NCBI RefSeq assembly: GCF_001665835.1
Contig: NZ_LZSX01000057.1
Location: 20,313 to 84,312 of the forward strand
Direction: 5' to 3'
Length of the DNA: 64,000 nt
DNA from: Mycobacterium colombiense
Lineage (GTDB): Bacteria > Actinomycetota > Actinomycetes > Mycobacteriales > Mycobacteriaceae
How positions within the stretch are numbered: the first letter of the stretch is position 1; every line of letters starts with the position of its first letter. Both the position numbers and the translations under genes were made by a program. The notes beneath the pieces were generated by a model, which made no database searches, was not told where the DNA came from, and saw only the letters and a program-made list of their open reading frames with translations. Below, in pieces: positions 46,370-59,603 of this stretch.

Positions 46370-47686
46370 CTAGGACGTCAGGTATTCGGGAGTGTTGACG
46401 GCGGCCGCGACCAACTGCGCCGGTTGTCGCACCAGCGGCCGCAGCGCCCTGACAGTGCGGTCCGACCAGGAGCCGACTCCGAGCAGATAGCCGACCGCGT
46501 CGACGCGGTCACCGGCGGCCGTGCCCTCGACGCCGGAAAGGTCGCCGGCATGTGCCAGTTGGGTCGCGGCGCGCAGGCGGGTCCCGGCGCTGGCGGTCGA
46601 CAGCCACACCTGGCCGCTGGGCCAGCCCCCGACGCTGGGCGGATAGAACGGGCGCTGGCCCAGCGTGCGCAGGGTCGCGTCGATCATCTTCAGCCGCTTG
46701 GGGTCGTTGACCGGCACCCGCAGGGCCCGGATGACGCCGACGAGCCATTCGGCCGGGGTATTGACCACCGCGGAGCGGCTGCCGGTGAACTCGTCGTCGG
46801 TGAGGATCGCCCGGGTCAGCGCGCGCAGGTCGCGGTTGGGCCCGTACGCGGCGACCAGTCGGTCGAGCACCGGTGGCGATGCCGGATCGTCGGACGCCAA
46901 TTGTTGCCACAGCCGCCCGGCGACGTATTCGGCCGATTTGGGTTGCGCCAGCACCGCGTCGCAGAAGCCGGCGGCATCGAAGTTGCGGCTCTGCCCGAAC
47001 AGCGTCTTGGCGCTCGCGTCGTGGCGTTTGGGGGCCATCGACGTCTTACCGCCGGCGCCGATCACCCATCCCGTCAGGGCCCGCGCACCGTTGCGCACGT
47101 CGCTCTCGGTGTAGCCGTTGCCATGTCCCAGCGCGAACAGCTCCATGAACTCGCGGGCCAGGTTTTCGTTGGGTGCTTTGGCGGTACTGCTCTGCGCGTC
47201 CAGCCAGCGCAGCATCGCGGCGTCGGTCAGCATCGCGTACGCCAGGGCGCGAAAATCACCCAGCGACCCCGCGCGCAGTTTCTGATTCTGCGCGCCCATG
47301 TACGCGGCGACCCGCACCTTCTGCGCCGACGTGGCGAAGTGGTTGTGCCACAACAGGGTCAGCTTTTCGTGCACCGGCTGCCGCACGTCGACCATGCGAC
47401 GTATCCACCAATCCGACAGCACACCCAGCTGTTCGGTGACCTGCTGGTTGTACTGCTTGCGCGCGGCGGGCGTGGCGCGCTTGCCCGGCGGACTCGGCGC
47501 GGCCAGGGCGGGCATCGGGGTCGCGACCGCGCCAGGGTCGGCGTCGGGATCGGTGGCCAGCATCGCATCCACGTGGCCGGGCCAGTCCCGGCCGAAGGCG
47601 GCGTCGACCTCGGGTCCGGTCACCCCGAACCCGGCCCGGCGCAGCATGCGTGCCGTCGTCAGCCACGCGGTGGACTGGCCTGCCAT
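46370..47686 (-). CDS. DUF1800 family protein
   Basis: A 438-residue, largely helical protein. Family marks: TARMLRRAGFGVTGPEV near the N-terminus, a central LTLLWHNHFATSAQKV (family WHxHF), NENLAREFMELFALGHGNGYTESDVRNGARALTGW and PPSVGGWPSG-type sequence (FYPPSVGGWPSGQ). There is no clear signal peptide, unlike its Tat-exported partner; it may be carried out with it or act inside. Located 11 bases upstream of the DUF1501 gene on the same strand. Function unknown. Confidence 0.88.
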   Translation of the reverse strand: MAGQSTAWLTTARMLRRAGFGVTGPEVDAAFGRDWPGHVDAMLATDPDADPGAVATPMPALAAPSPPGKRATPAARKQYNQQVTEQLGVLSDWWIRRMVDVRQPVHEKLTLLWHNHFATSAQKVRVAAYMGAQNQKLRAGSLGDFRALAYAMLTDAAMLRWLDAQSSTAKAPNENLAREFMELFALGHGNGYTESDVRNGARALTGWVIGAGGKTSMAPKRHDASAKTLFGQSRNFDAAGFCDAVLAQPKSAEYVAGRLWQQLASDDPASPPVLDRLVAAYGPNRDLRALTRAILTDDEFTGSRSAVVNTPAEWLVGVIRALRVPVNDPKRLKMIDATLRTLGQRPFYPPSVGGWPSGQVWLSTASAGTRLRAATQLAHAGDLSGVEGTAAGDRVDAVGYLLGVGSWSDRTVRALRPLVRQPAQLVAAAVNTPEYLTS

Positions 47687-47831
47687 GCGATAACTGTGCG
47701 GTGTTTAGCTGAAAATTTGCTGTGGCTTCTTGCGATTCGCTTGAGCCCCTGGCAGGAGGCGTTTTCCGGGGCGCGTTGAATCTGTGCACAGGCGTACTCG
47801 CGGAGCCCGGTCGACGTGCGATGGTCGCCGC

Positions 47832-48689
47832 ATGAGAGATGCGCCGCTGATCGGTAGCGAGGAGCTGGCGTCCGGACGGCTGAGTCGCCATCGGCTTCGG
47901 GCGACCTACCGGCCGATCTTTCCGGACGTCTACGTGCCCGAGCACGTGGTGCCGTCGCTGCGGGTGCGCACCTGGGCGGCGTGGTTGTGGTCGGGACGCA
48001 AGGCGGTCATCGGGGGAGCGGCCGCGGCGGCGCTGCACGGCGCGCAGTGGATCCCCGACGACGTTCCGGTTGAGCTGATACACACCAACACGCGTCCACC
48101 GGACGGGGTGCTGACGCGTCGCGAAACGCTGGGTGTTGGCGAGACGCAGCTGTACGACGGGCTCGCCGTCACCACAGCCGAACGAACGGCGTTCGACATC
48201 GGCCGCCGCGGGGCCGTGCGCTCGGCGGTCGTTCGACTCGACGCGCTCGCCCGCGCAACGGGTTTCAAGGTCGACGACGTGGTGCGGATCGCCAAGGCGC
48301 ACCCGCGCACGCCCGGGCTGCGGCGACTGGAGGCCGCGCTCGACTTGGTCGACCCGGGTGCGCAGTCGCCGCGGGAAAGCTATCTGCGGCTGCTCCTCAT
48401 CGACGCCGGCCTGCCCCGGCCGCAGACCCAGATTCCCGTGCTCGGGGCCGACGGCCTTCCGGTCGCCTACCTCGACCTGGGCTGGCCTCAGTCGATGGTC
48501 GCCGTGGAGTACGACGGCGACCAACACCGCACCGACCGCAGGCAATACGTCAAAGACATTCAGCGCATGGAGATGCTCGAGCAGCTGGGGTGGCTCGTCG
48601 TCCGGGTCGTCGCCGAGGACCGGCCCGCCGGCATCGTGCGCCGGGTGCGCGCGGCGCTGGCGAAATCGACTGTGAATCCTTGGCTTTGA
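47832..48689 (+). CDS. AbiEi / DUF559-like protein (mycobacterial family)
   Basis: A 285-residue protein of a family abundant in mycobacteria. The N-terminal part (about 1-100) looks like the AbiEi antitoxin-type winged domain (LIGSEELASGRLSRHRL; GAAAAALHGAQWIP). The C-terminal part has a restriction-endonuclease-like DUF559 pattern, with VAYLDLGWPQSMVAVEYDGDQHRTDR (Asp ... Glu-x-Asp core). No toxin partner gene is next to it. The last six codons lie inside a long palindromic repeat, so the tail VNPWL is repeat-derived. ATG 47832 is the family-like start. Confidence 0.75.
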   Translation: MRDAPLIGSEELASGRLSRHRLRATYRPIFPDVYVPEHVVPSLRVRTWAAWLWSGRKAVIGGAAAAALHGAQWIPDDVPVELIHTNTRPPDGVLTRRETLGVGETQLYDGLAVTTAERTAFDIGRRGAVRSAVVRLDALARATGFKVDDVVRIAKAHPRTPGLRRLEAALDLVDPGAQSPRESYLRLLLIDAGLPRPQTQIPVLGADGLPVAYLDLGWPQSMVAVEYDGDQHRTDRRQYVKDIQRMEMLEQLGWLVVRVVAEDRPAGIVRRVRAALAKSTVNPWL

Positions 48690-48759
48690 GTGTGAACCCA
48701 CGGCGGGGTTTGTCGGCGTGTCGCCGCCCGGTGTTCACACTCAAAGCCAAGGATTCACA
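48671..48759. repeat. Dispersed palindromic intergenic repeat, copy 2, with 27-bp perfect arms
   Basis: Arms at 48671-48697 and 48733-48759 are exact inverted repeats (left arm begins TGTGAATCCTTGGC). Inside, GGCGG and CCGCC form a second stem. It shares GAGTGTGAACCCAC, GGCGTGTCGCCGCCC and CACACTC with the repeat at 17371-17443. It lies between the convergent AbiEi-like and pknG genes and probably also works as a two-way terminator. The left arm covers the end of the AbiEi-like gene. Confidence 0.75.
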
Positions 48760-48795
48760 CTCGACGCAAGCCGGGGCCCGGCCCAACCCGAACCC

Positions 48796-52054
<3,259 letters not shown>

Positions 52055-52058
<4 letters not shown>

Positions 52059-53374
52059 CGATACTCTTTCAGCCTCGGCCACAGGCCCAGCGCCACCGCG
52101 ATGGCGGCGCCGAGGCTGAGCACCACGCCGCCGACCTGGGCGCCGGACAGCCCGCTGCGCGCGTTGATCACGTCGTTGCGCAGGTGGATGCGGCCCTGGT
52201 CCATGGCCTTGACCAGCTCGTCTTCCAGCTTGTCGAACGCCGGAGTGGAGTCCTCCTCGCTGCTGCCCAGCGCCACCTGGGTGGCGGCCCGGTAGTTACC
52301 CACCGAGATGTAGGAGGTGATCCGGTCGTTGGCCTGCCGCCAGCGCAGCAGCAGCTGATCGGCGCCTTCCAGGTCCGGCTTGTCCACGGCGTCGCTGCGG
52401 GACATGTACTGGTCGAGTTGGCGGTGCATGGAATCGAGGCGCTGATAGAACGACTGCTTGCGTTTCTCCTCGTCGCCGCGACGGATCAGCGACAGCGTCT
52501 CGTCGGCGCGCGCCTGCTGGGCGGTGATCGCGACGTTGGTGACGGTCTTGAGGGATTCCGCGGCAGTGTCCTTCGCGCTACGACTGGCCGTCGTAGAAAT
52601 GGTCAGCGCAGTTCCAACCCAAACCACCATGACGAGAATAGCGAGTGCGCCGACCACCAGCCCTGGGTTGATTCGGCGCCGCGTGCGCCGCGCCAGCCAG
52701 CGGTGCGAGAACGCGCCGAAGATCACGGTGGCGCCGACCACCATGATGACCGGCGCCGGGATCTGCGTCGACGCGGTGGTCTCGGCGTCCACCCGCTCCG
52801 ACGTCGCCTGATACAGCTTCGCCGCGTCGGGCAGGATCGTCGTTTGCATCAGCCCCGACGCCTCCGACAGGTAAGACGACCCGACCGGGTTGCCCTCCCG
52901 GTTGTTGGTCCGGGCGATTTCGATCAGGCCGGTGTAGACGGCCAGCTCGGCGTTGATCCGGCCCAGCAGCTGGATCAGCGGCTCGTCGGTGAGGCCGCTC
53001 GAGGCCCGCGTCACCGCGACGGACGCGTCGGTGATCGCCTGCTCGTAGCGCTGGCGAACCGGCTGCGGCTCGGCCTCGGCGATGAACGCGGTGGCCGCGG
53101 CGGCATCGGCGACCGACAGCGTGGTGTAGAGCCGCCCGGCGGCGAACGACAGCGGCTCGGTGTGGTTGAGCACCGTGGTGAGCACCTGCTGCCGGTGGTT
53201 GATGGTGGTCGAGGTGGCGAAGGCGCTGATCCCGCCGAGCGCGGCCAGCACGATCCCGATGGTCAAGATGCGGCCCGGCGTCGTCGAGATGAACCACCAG
53301 CGTGGATGAGCCGGTTCGGCCGGTGACCGCGATCCCTGCGGCTCGGTCGACGGGTGCGCCAGCTCAACCGTCAC
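52055..53374 (-). CDS. glnX: GlnX, membrane signalling protein (Rv0412c-like)
   Basis: A 439-residue membrane protein with four hydrophobic segments: ILTIGIVLAALGGISAFA, VIMVVGATVIFGAF, LVVGALAILVMVVWVG and VGGVVLSLGAAIAVALG. Two large extracytoplasmic helical domains lie between the first pair and the last pair, suited to contact GlnH; the loop between segments 2 and 3 is basic and cytosolic. It is the proposed link from GlnH to PknG. First gene of the glnX-glnH-pknG operon. GTG 53374. Confidence 0.9.
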
Positions 53375-53502
53375 GTCTTATCAGCCCTCATCTCTCGGCC
53401 ATTTCGTTTCGCTGCACGGACCTCTATAAGCGAAGTCTAAGAGCATGTTCGGGTGGATGGGTGGAGGCGGACGCAATTGACGACGCCCAAACCAAGTCTG
53501 CA

Positions 53503-53508
53503 TATCCT
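53503..53508 (+). promoter_or_regulatory. -10 element of mutT3 (leaderless)
   Basis: TATCCT ends six bases before the GTG at 53515, with no ribosome site. Confidence 0.4.
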
Positions 53509-53514
53509 GAATCC

Positions 53515-54147
53515 GTGCAGGGCGACGGTGACGGTTGGGTGATCTCCGACAGCGGCGCCCATTACTGGGGTCGGTTCGGAGCGGCGGGTTTGCTGCTGCG
53601 GGCCCCGCAGCCCGACGGCACCCCCGCTGTGCTGCTGCAGCATCGCGCGGTGTGGAGTCACCAGGGCGGGACGTGGGGGCTGCCCGGCGGCGCCCGGGAC
53701 AGCCACGAAACGCCGGAGGAGACCGCGGTCCGCGAAGCTAACGAGGAGGCCGGGCTGGTCGGTGAGCGGCTCGCCGTGCGCGCGACGGTGGTCACGGCCG
53801 CGGTCGCCGGGATCGCCGGCACGCAGTGGAGCTACACCACCGTCGTCGCCGACGCCGATGAGTTGCTGCACACCGTGCCCAACCGGGAAAGCGCCGAGAT
53901 GCGCTGGGTCGCCGAAACCGAGGTGGCCGACCTGCCGCTGCATCCCGGTTTCGCGGCCAGCTGGCAGCGGCTGCGCACCGCGCCGGCGGTGTTGCCGCTG
54001 GACCACGGCGACGAGCGACGGCAATACCTGCCGCGCACCATCGAGATCGAGGCCGGCGTCTTCGTCTGGTGCACGCCCGGTGATGCAGGCCAAGAACCCT
54101 CGCAGCTGACCCGCCGGCTCAGCTCGCTGCTGCCAGCGCCGAGCTGA
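53515..54147 (+). CDS. mutT3: Nudix hydrolase MutT3
   Basis: A 210-residue Nudix enzyme that hydrolyses a nucleoside diphosphate or triphosphate derivative. The full Nudix box [26 protein letters not shown] is near residue 60 with all Glu and Arg residues in place. Position and sequence start ([24 protein letters not shown]) match Rv0413. The role in removing oxidised guanine nucleotides is assumed from the name and not shown. Its last 29 bases overlap thiE on the other strand. GTG 53515 fits a leaderless -10. Confidence 0.9.
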   Translation: MQGDGDGWVISDSGAHYWGRFGAAGLLLRAPQPDGTPAVLLQHRAVWSHQGGTWGLPGGARDSHETPEETAVREANEEAGLVGERLAVRATVVTAAVAGIAGTQWSYTTVVADADELLHTVPNRESAEMRWVAETEVADLPLHPGFAASWQRLRTAPAVLPLDHGDERRQYLPRTIEIEAGVFVWCTPGDAGQEPSQLTRRLSSLLPAPS

Positions 54148-54802
54148 GCCGCCGCGCCGCGGCCCGCGGGTCGGGGGCCGCGGTGATCGCCCGCACCACC
54201 ACGATGCGTCGGGCGCCGGCGTCGAGCACCTCGGGCAGCCGCCGCTCGTCGATGCCGCCGATCGCGAACCACGGCTTGTCGGTTCCGAACTCGGCGGCGG
54301 CACGCACCAGTCCCAGGCCCGGCGCCCGGCGGCCCGGTTTGGTGGGCGTAGGCCAGCACGGCCCGACGCAGAAGTAGTCCGCTTCGCCGAGCGCCGCCGC
54401 GGCGGCCTGCTCGCGGTCGTGGCTGGACAGCCCGAGCAGCACGTCCGGCCCGGCGATGTCGCGGGCGACGGCCGGCGGCAGGTCGCCCTGCCCGAGGTGC
54501 AGCACGTCGGCGCCGGCCGCGCGGGCGATGTCGGCGCGGTCGTTGACGGCGAACAACGCGCCGTGCCGGCGGGCCGCGTCGGCCAGGATCTGGCACGCCG
54601 CCAGCTCCTCGCGCGCCTCGAGCGGGCCGAACCGCTGCTCACCGGCCGAGCCCTTGTCGCGCAGCTGGATGATGTCCACGCCGCCGGCCAGGGCGGCGTC
54701 GGCGAACTCGGCCAAATCGCCGCGTTCGCGGCGCGCGTCGGTGCACAGATACAGCCGCGCGCCGGCCAGGACGGAGAGTCGCGTATCAGTAGGACGCTGC
54801 AC
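54119..54802 (-). CDS. thiE: Thiamine-phosphate synthase
   Basis: A 227-residue TIM-barrel enzyme that joins HMP-pyrophosphate and the thiazole phosphate into thiamine phosphate. Seen: [13 protein letters not shown] (pyrophosphate Lys), [39 protein letters not shown] and FAIGGI. It is divergent from the thiO-thiS-thiG operon that makes the thiazole half, with a palindromic shared promoter between. GTG 54802; the -10 TAGCGT is six bases upstream. It has no riboswitch of its own. The 3' end overlaps mutT3 in antisense. Confidence 0.95.
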   Translation of the reverse strand: MQRPTDTRLSVLAGARLYLCTDARRERGDLAEFADAALAGGVDIIQLRDKGSAGEQRFGPLEAREELAACQILADAARRHGALFAVNDRADIARAAGADVLHLGQGDLPPAVARDIAGPDVLLGLSSHDREQAAAAALGEADYFCVGPCWPTPTKPGRRAPGLGLVRAAAEFGTDKPWFAIGGIDERRLPEVLDAGARRIVVVRAITAAPDPRAAARRLSSALAAAS

Positions 54803-54808
54803 ACCGTG

Positions 54809-54826
54809 ACGCTAGCGCGCTAGCGT
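54809..54826. promoter_or_regulatory. 18-bp perfect palindrome holding mirror-image -10 boxes for thiE and thiO
   Basis: ACGCTAGCG-CGCTAGCGT is its own reverse complement. TAGCGT therefore occurs on each strand: at 54814-54809 (minus, six bases before the thiE GTG) and at 54821-54826 (plus, about 20 bases before the TPP riboswitch). It can serve as one symmetrical core for two divergent promoters. Confidence 0.5.
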
Positions 54827-54845
54827 GGAGCCGAAGAGAACTACT

Positions 54846-54960
54846 AGACACGGGAGTCCCGGGTAGTCGACTGACTGCGGGGCTGAGAGTGGGCACAGCC
54901 GGACCCTTCCGGACCTGCCCTTACCGTCACACCTGATCCGGGTAATGCCGGCGAAGGGAG
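54846..54960 (+). promoter_or_regulatory. TPP riboswitch (THI element) controlling thiO-thiS-thiG
   Basis: Conserved cores are intact: CTGAGA in GGGGCTGAGAGTGGG near 54880 (pyrimidine-sensing arm) and ACCTGATCCGGGTAATGCCG then GCGAAGGGAG at 54931-54960 (pyrophosphate-sensing arm). The 3' strand AGGGAGG is also the thiO ribosome site, seven bases before the ATG, so thiamine pyrophosphate binding should hide it and stop translation. No separate terminator hairpin is visible, favouring translational control. Confidence 0.93.
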
Positions 54961-54968
54961 GCTCGACA

Positions 54969-56000
54969 ATGACCGGGATGCCCTCGGGGCCCCCGCTGGG
55001 GTCGCTGGCCGTCATCGGCGGTGGCGTCATCGGGCTGGCGGTGGCTCGCCGCGCCGCGCAGGCCGGGTGGTCGGTGCGGGTGCATCGCAGCGACCACAAG
55101 GGCGCCTCCTGGGTCGCCGGCGGCATGCTGGCGCCGCACAGCGAGGGCTGGCCCGGCGAAGAGCGGTTGTTGCGGCTGGGCATGGAATCGCTGCGGCTGT
55201 GGCGCGAGGGCGGCTTCCTGGACGGGCTGCCGGCCGAGGTGGTCACCGCGCGCGAGTCGCTGGTGGTGGCCGTCGACCGCGCCGACGTCGAGGACCTGCG
55301 CACCATCGCGGAATGGTTGTCCGCCCAGGGGCATCCGGTGGTCTGGGAGTCGGCCGCCCGCGACGTCGAACCCCTGCTGGCGCAGGGCATCCGGCACGGC
55401 TTCCGGGCGCCCACCGAACTGGCCGTGGACAACCGCGCGGTGGTGGAGGCGCTCGGCGCCGAGTGCGAGCGCCTCGGGGTGGCGTGGGCGCCACCGGTCC
55501 GCGACCTGTCGGGCGTCGAGGCCGAGGCGGTGGTGATCGCCAACGGCATCGACGCGCCGGCGCTGTGGCCCGGCCTGCCGGTGCGGCCTGTCAAGGGCGA
55601 AGTGCTGCGCCTGCGGTGGCGCAAGGGTTGTATGCCGTTGCCGCAGCGGGTTGTTCGCGCCCGCGTGCACGGACGGCAGGTGTACCTGGTGCCGCGCGCC
55701 GACGGGGTGGTCGTCGGGGCCACCCAATACGAACACGGGCGTGACACCGCCCCCGTCGTGTCGGGGGTGCGTGACCTGCTCGACGACGCGTGCGCGGTGC
55801 TGCCGGCGCTGGGTGAATACGAGCTGGCCGAGTGCGCCGCCGGGCTGCGCCCGATGACACCCGACAATCTGCCACTGGTGCACCGCCTGGATGCGCGGAG
55901 GCTGGTCGCCGCCGGCCACGGCCGGTCGGGGTTCCTGTTGGCGCCCTGGACGGCAGAACAGATCGTTTCCGAACTGGCCCCGGTGGGAGCACACCGATGA
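54969..56000 (+). CDS. thiO: Glycine oxidase ThiO
   Basis: A 343-residue FAD amine oxidase that makes the dehydroglycine needed for the thiazole ring. The N-terminal FAD loop is LAVIGGGVIGLAVARRAA; GASWVAGGMLAPHSEG and the C-terminal AAGHGRSGFLLAPWTAE match the family. ATG 54969 is set by the riboswitch-borne ribosome site. First gene of thiO-thiS-thiG (as Rv0415-Rv0417). Confidence 0.94.
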   Translation: MTGMPSGPPLGSLAVIGGGVIGLAVARRAAQAGWSVRVHRSDHKGASWVAGGMLAPHSEGWPGEERLLRLGMESLRLWREGGFLDGLPAEVVTARESLVVAVDRADVEDLRTIAEWLSAQGHPVVWESAARDVEPLLAQGIRHGFRAPTELAVDNRAVVEALGAECERLGVAWAPPVRDLSGVEAEAVVIANGIDAPALWPGLPVRPVKGEVLRLRWRKGCMPLPQRVVRARVHGRQVYLVPRADGVVVGATQYEHGRDTAPVVSGVRDLLDDACAVLPALGEYELAECAAGLRPMTPDNLPLVHRLDARRLVAAGHGRSGFLLAPWTAEQIVSELAPVGAHR

Positions 56001-56049
56001 TCCGCGCAGCGACGGTGCTTCAGCGAAGCGATGAGGAGGAGCGGCGCCA

Positions 56050-57762
<1,713 letters not shown>

Positions 57763-57765
57763 GCG

Positions 57766-58287
57766 TCAGCCGTTGGTGCGCCACCACTGGTAGAGCGCGC
57801 TGACATCGGAATTGGCTGCGGTCAGGTGACCCAGCACGTTCTTGGCATCGGTGGTCCAGGTCAACGTCGCGTAGTTCTTATAGGTGCCGCACGCGATCTG
57901 GCCGCCCGTCTGGCCGTTCTGCTTCCAGGTCCCCGGCGACGCCCCGGCGTCCCCACACGCGGCCAGGGACACGTCTTTGATGGTGGAACTGAAGGCGGAG
58001 CCCAGATTCGTGCTGCTGGAGAAGAGCGCGTAAACGCCGGATCCCGGTCCGTTGGAGTCGGGGCTCTGCCCGCACACCAGTTCGGCCAGTTCGCCGGTTT
58101 CGGAGAGCTCTTGCGGCTTGCAGTTGTTCAAGCCGTAGCCCTTCGACAGCGAGGCGGCCAGCGTGTTCATGTCCGACGCGTTACCGGTGTTGGGTTCGGC
58201 GTTCGCGGCGCCAACACCCGCGAAAGCCAAACTGCCTGTGAAAGTTGCGGCCGACACGACTCGCAGCGCGGTGTTCCAGTGTGACAT
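57766..58287 (-). CDS. Secreted 4-Cys protein, copy A
   Basis: A 173-residue exported protein. The signal peptide (VVSAATFTGSLAFAGVGAANA, cleaved after ANA) is followed by a domain of about 140 residues with four Cys (NNCKPQ, LVCGQS, AACGDA, IACGTY), probably two disulfides, and the end ALYQWWRTNG. It is a close tandem paralog of the next protein, sharing LAASLSKGYGLNNC and the four Cys positions. No family recognised; Sec export and cell-surface or secreted location follow from the signal. ATG 58287 has GGGAG upstream. Confidence 0.75.
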   Translation of the reverse strand: MSHWNTALRVVSAATFTGSLAFAGVGAANAEPNTGNASDMNTLAASLSKGYGLNNCKPQELSETGELAELVCGQSPDSNGPGSGVYALFSSSTNLGSAFSSTIKDVSLAACGDAGASPGTWKQNGQTGGQIACGTYKNYATLTWTTDAKNVLGHLTAANSDVSALYQWWRTNG

Positions 58288-58377
58288 TTTCCTGACTCCC
58301 TGCGGTTGATGGAAATAAAGAGGGGCGAACGTATCTCGGTATCGGTTCACGGAATCGGTTGCGGCACAGCGGGAACC

Positions 58378-58905
58378 TCACCCATTGGCGCGCCACCACT
58401 GGTAGAGCGCCGCAACGTCGGTGTTGGACGCGCGCAGGTAACTCAGCGTGTTGTTGGCGTCCGTGGTCCAGATGATCTCGGCGCCGTTTTGGTAAGTGCC
58501 GCAGGCCGCCTGCCCGGCGCTGGCGGTCGAACCGTCCTTGTGCCAGTTGGACGGCGACTGGCCGGCATCCCCGCACGGCGTCAGGACGTCTTCTTTGATG
58601 GTGGCCTTGAACGACGTGGCCAGATTGTCGGCATTGGTGAACAGCACGTACTTGGCCTGCACCGGGCCGCGCGGGTCGGGGCTCTGCCCGCAGGTGAGCA
58701 CCGCCAGTTGTGTGCTGCGGTCGATGTTCTGGGCGGTGCAGTTGTTCAGGCCGTAGCCCTTCGACAGCGAGGCCGCAAGCGTGTTGATATCCGAAGCGTT
58801 CCCGGTGGTGGCCGGATCCGCGCTCGCCGGGCCACCCGCTAAGGCCAAACCGCCGGTGAGCACCGTCGCCGTCGCCGCCCTCAGCACGTTGCTGAAATCA
58901 GACAT
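58378..58905 (-). CDS. Secreted 4-Cys protein, copy B
   Basis: A 175-residue paralog of the neighbouring copy A, 90 bp upstream on the same strand. Signal peptide ATATVLTGGLALAGGPASA; the mature part has the same four Cys (NNCTAQ, LTCGQS, TPCGDA, AACGTY) and ends ALYQWWRANG. The shared core is well conserved while the middle (TNADNLATSFKATIKED) has diverged, consistent with an older duplication. ATG 58905 has GGAG six bases upstream. Function unknown. Confidence 0.75.
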   Translation of the reverse strand: MSDFSNVLRAATATVLTGGLALAGGPASADPATTGNASDINTLAASLSKGYGLNNCTAQNIDRSTQLAVLTCGQSPDPRGPVQAKYVLFTNADNLATSFKATIKEDVLTPCGDAGQSPSNWHKDGSTASAGQAACGTYQNGAEIIWTTDANNTLSYLRASNTDVAALYQWWRANG

Positions 58906-59243
58906 GAATGGCTCCTTAACGGCCGCTTCTAAACACGGATAGTAGGGCTATGTCGTGGTAATGCAATACATTCCGCAGGCAATTGTCTGTGTGGGCATCC
59001 TTCCTCGGCTGGGCACGCAGAGGCCCAGGAAAATGATAGTGCCGCGCCGGTGGTTGCGCAGGACCATGAATTATGTTGAGGCGGTGTTGTAATCCCGACT
59101 TTGGGCGAATGCGGTGATGCCGCCGGCCCGTTGCGGCCAGCGCCGGCAAAACGAGTTTTGTTCATTGCTAGTGCCGATCTGAGTCCGCTCGGGTATGGTT
59201 AGCACCGCTTTACGCCAGCTAACTTCTCTCGACTGGAGAATCC
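58906..59243. other. Divergent promoter region between 4-Cys protein B and the CD225 gene
   Basis: About 340 bases, A+T-richer near 58930-59060. Plus strand: TATGGT at 59194-59199 is a plausible -10 for the CD225 gene, with GGAG before its ATG. Minus strand: TACTAT lies about 40 bases before the 58905 start. No small gene or RNA recognised. Confidence 0.4.
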
Positions 59244-59594
59244 ATGACACAACCCCCTCCTCCGCCACCGGGTTATCCGCCACCGCCCCAGCCCGGTTAT
59301 CCGCCGCAGCAGCCGGCCGGCCAAGCGCCGAATAACTATCTGGTGTGGTCGATCCTGGTCACCCTCTTCTGCTGTCTGCCCTTCGGAATCGTGGCGATCG
59401 TCAAGTCGAGCCAGGTCAATGGGTTGTGGGCGCAGGGCCGCTACGCCGAGGCGCAGGCGTCCGCCGAAAGCGCCAAGAAATGGGTGATCTGGTCGGTGGT
59501 CGTCGGCGTCGTCGTCGGCGTCATCTACGGCATCCTGATGGCGGTCGGTGCGCTGAACACGAACACCAACGCGGCACTCGCCGCGATGTTCTAA
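59244..59594 (+). CDS. CD225/dispanin family membrane protein
   Basis: A 116-residue protein. A Pro/Gln/Tyr-rich cytosolic start (PPPPPPGYPP repeats, residues 1-30) is followed by the CD225 unit: first hydrophobic helix NYLVWSILVTLFCCLPFGIVAIVKSSQVN, a loop with QGRYAEAQASAESAKKWV, and a second hydrophobic helix (WSVVVGVVVGVIYGIL). This is the bacterial relative of vertebrate IFITM proteins, with the CCxPFGI/LAIV core intact. Function in bacteria is unknown. It is followed nine bases later by a DUF2752 gene. Confidence 0.85.
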   Translation: MTQPPPPPPGYPPPPQPGYPPQQPAGQAPNNYLVWSILVTLFCCLPFGIVAIVKSSQVNGLWAQGRYAEAQASAESAKKWVIWSVVVGVVVGVIYGILMAVGALNTNTNAALAAMF

Positions 59595-59603
59595 TAGCTG
59601 ATC

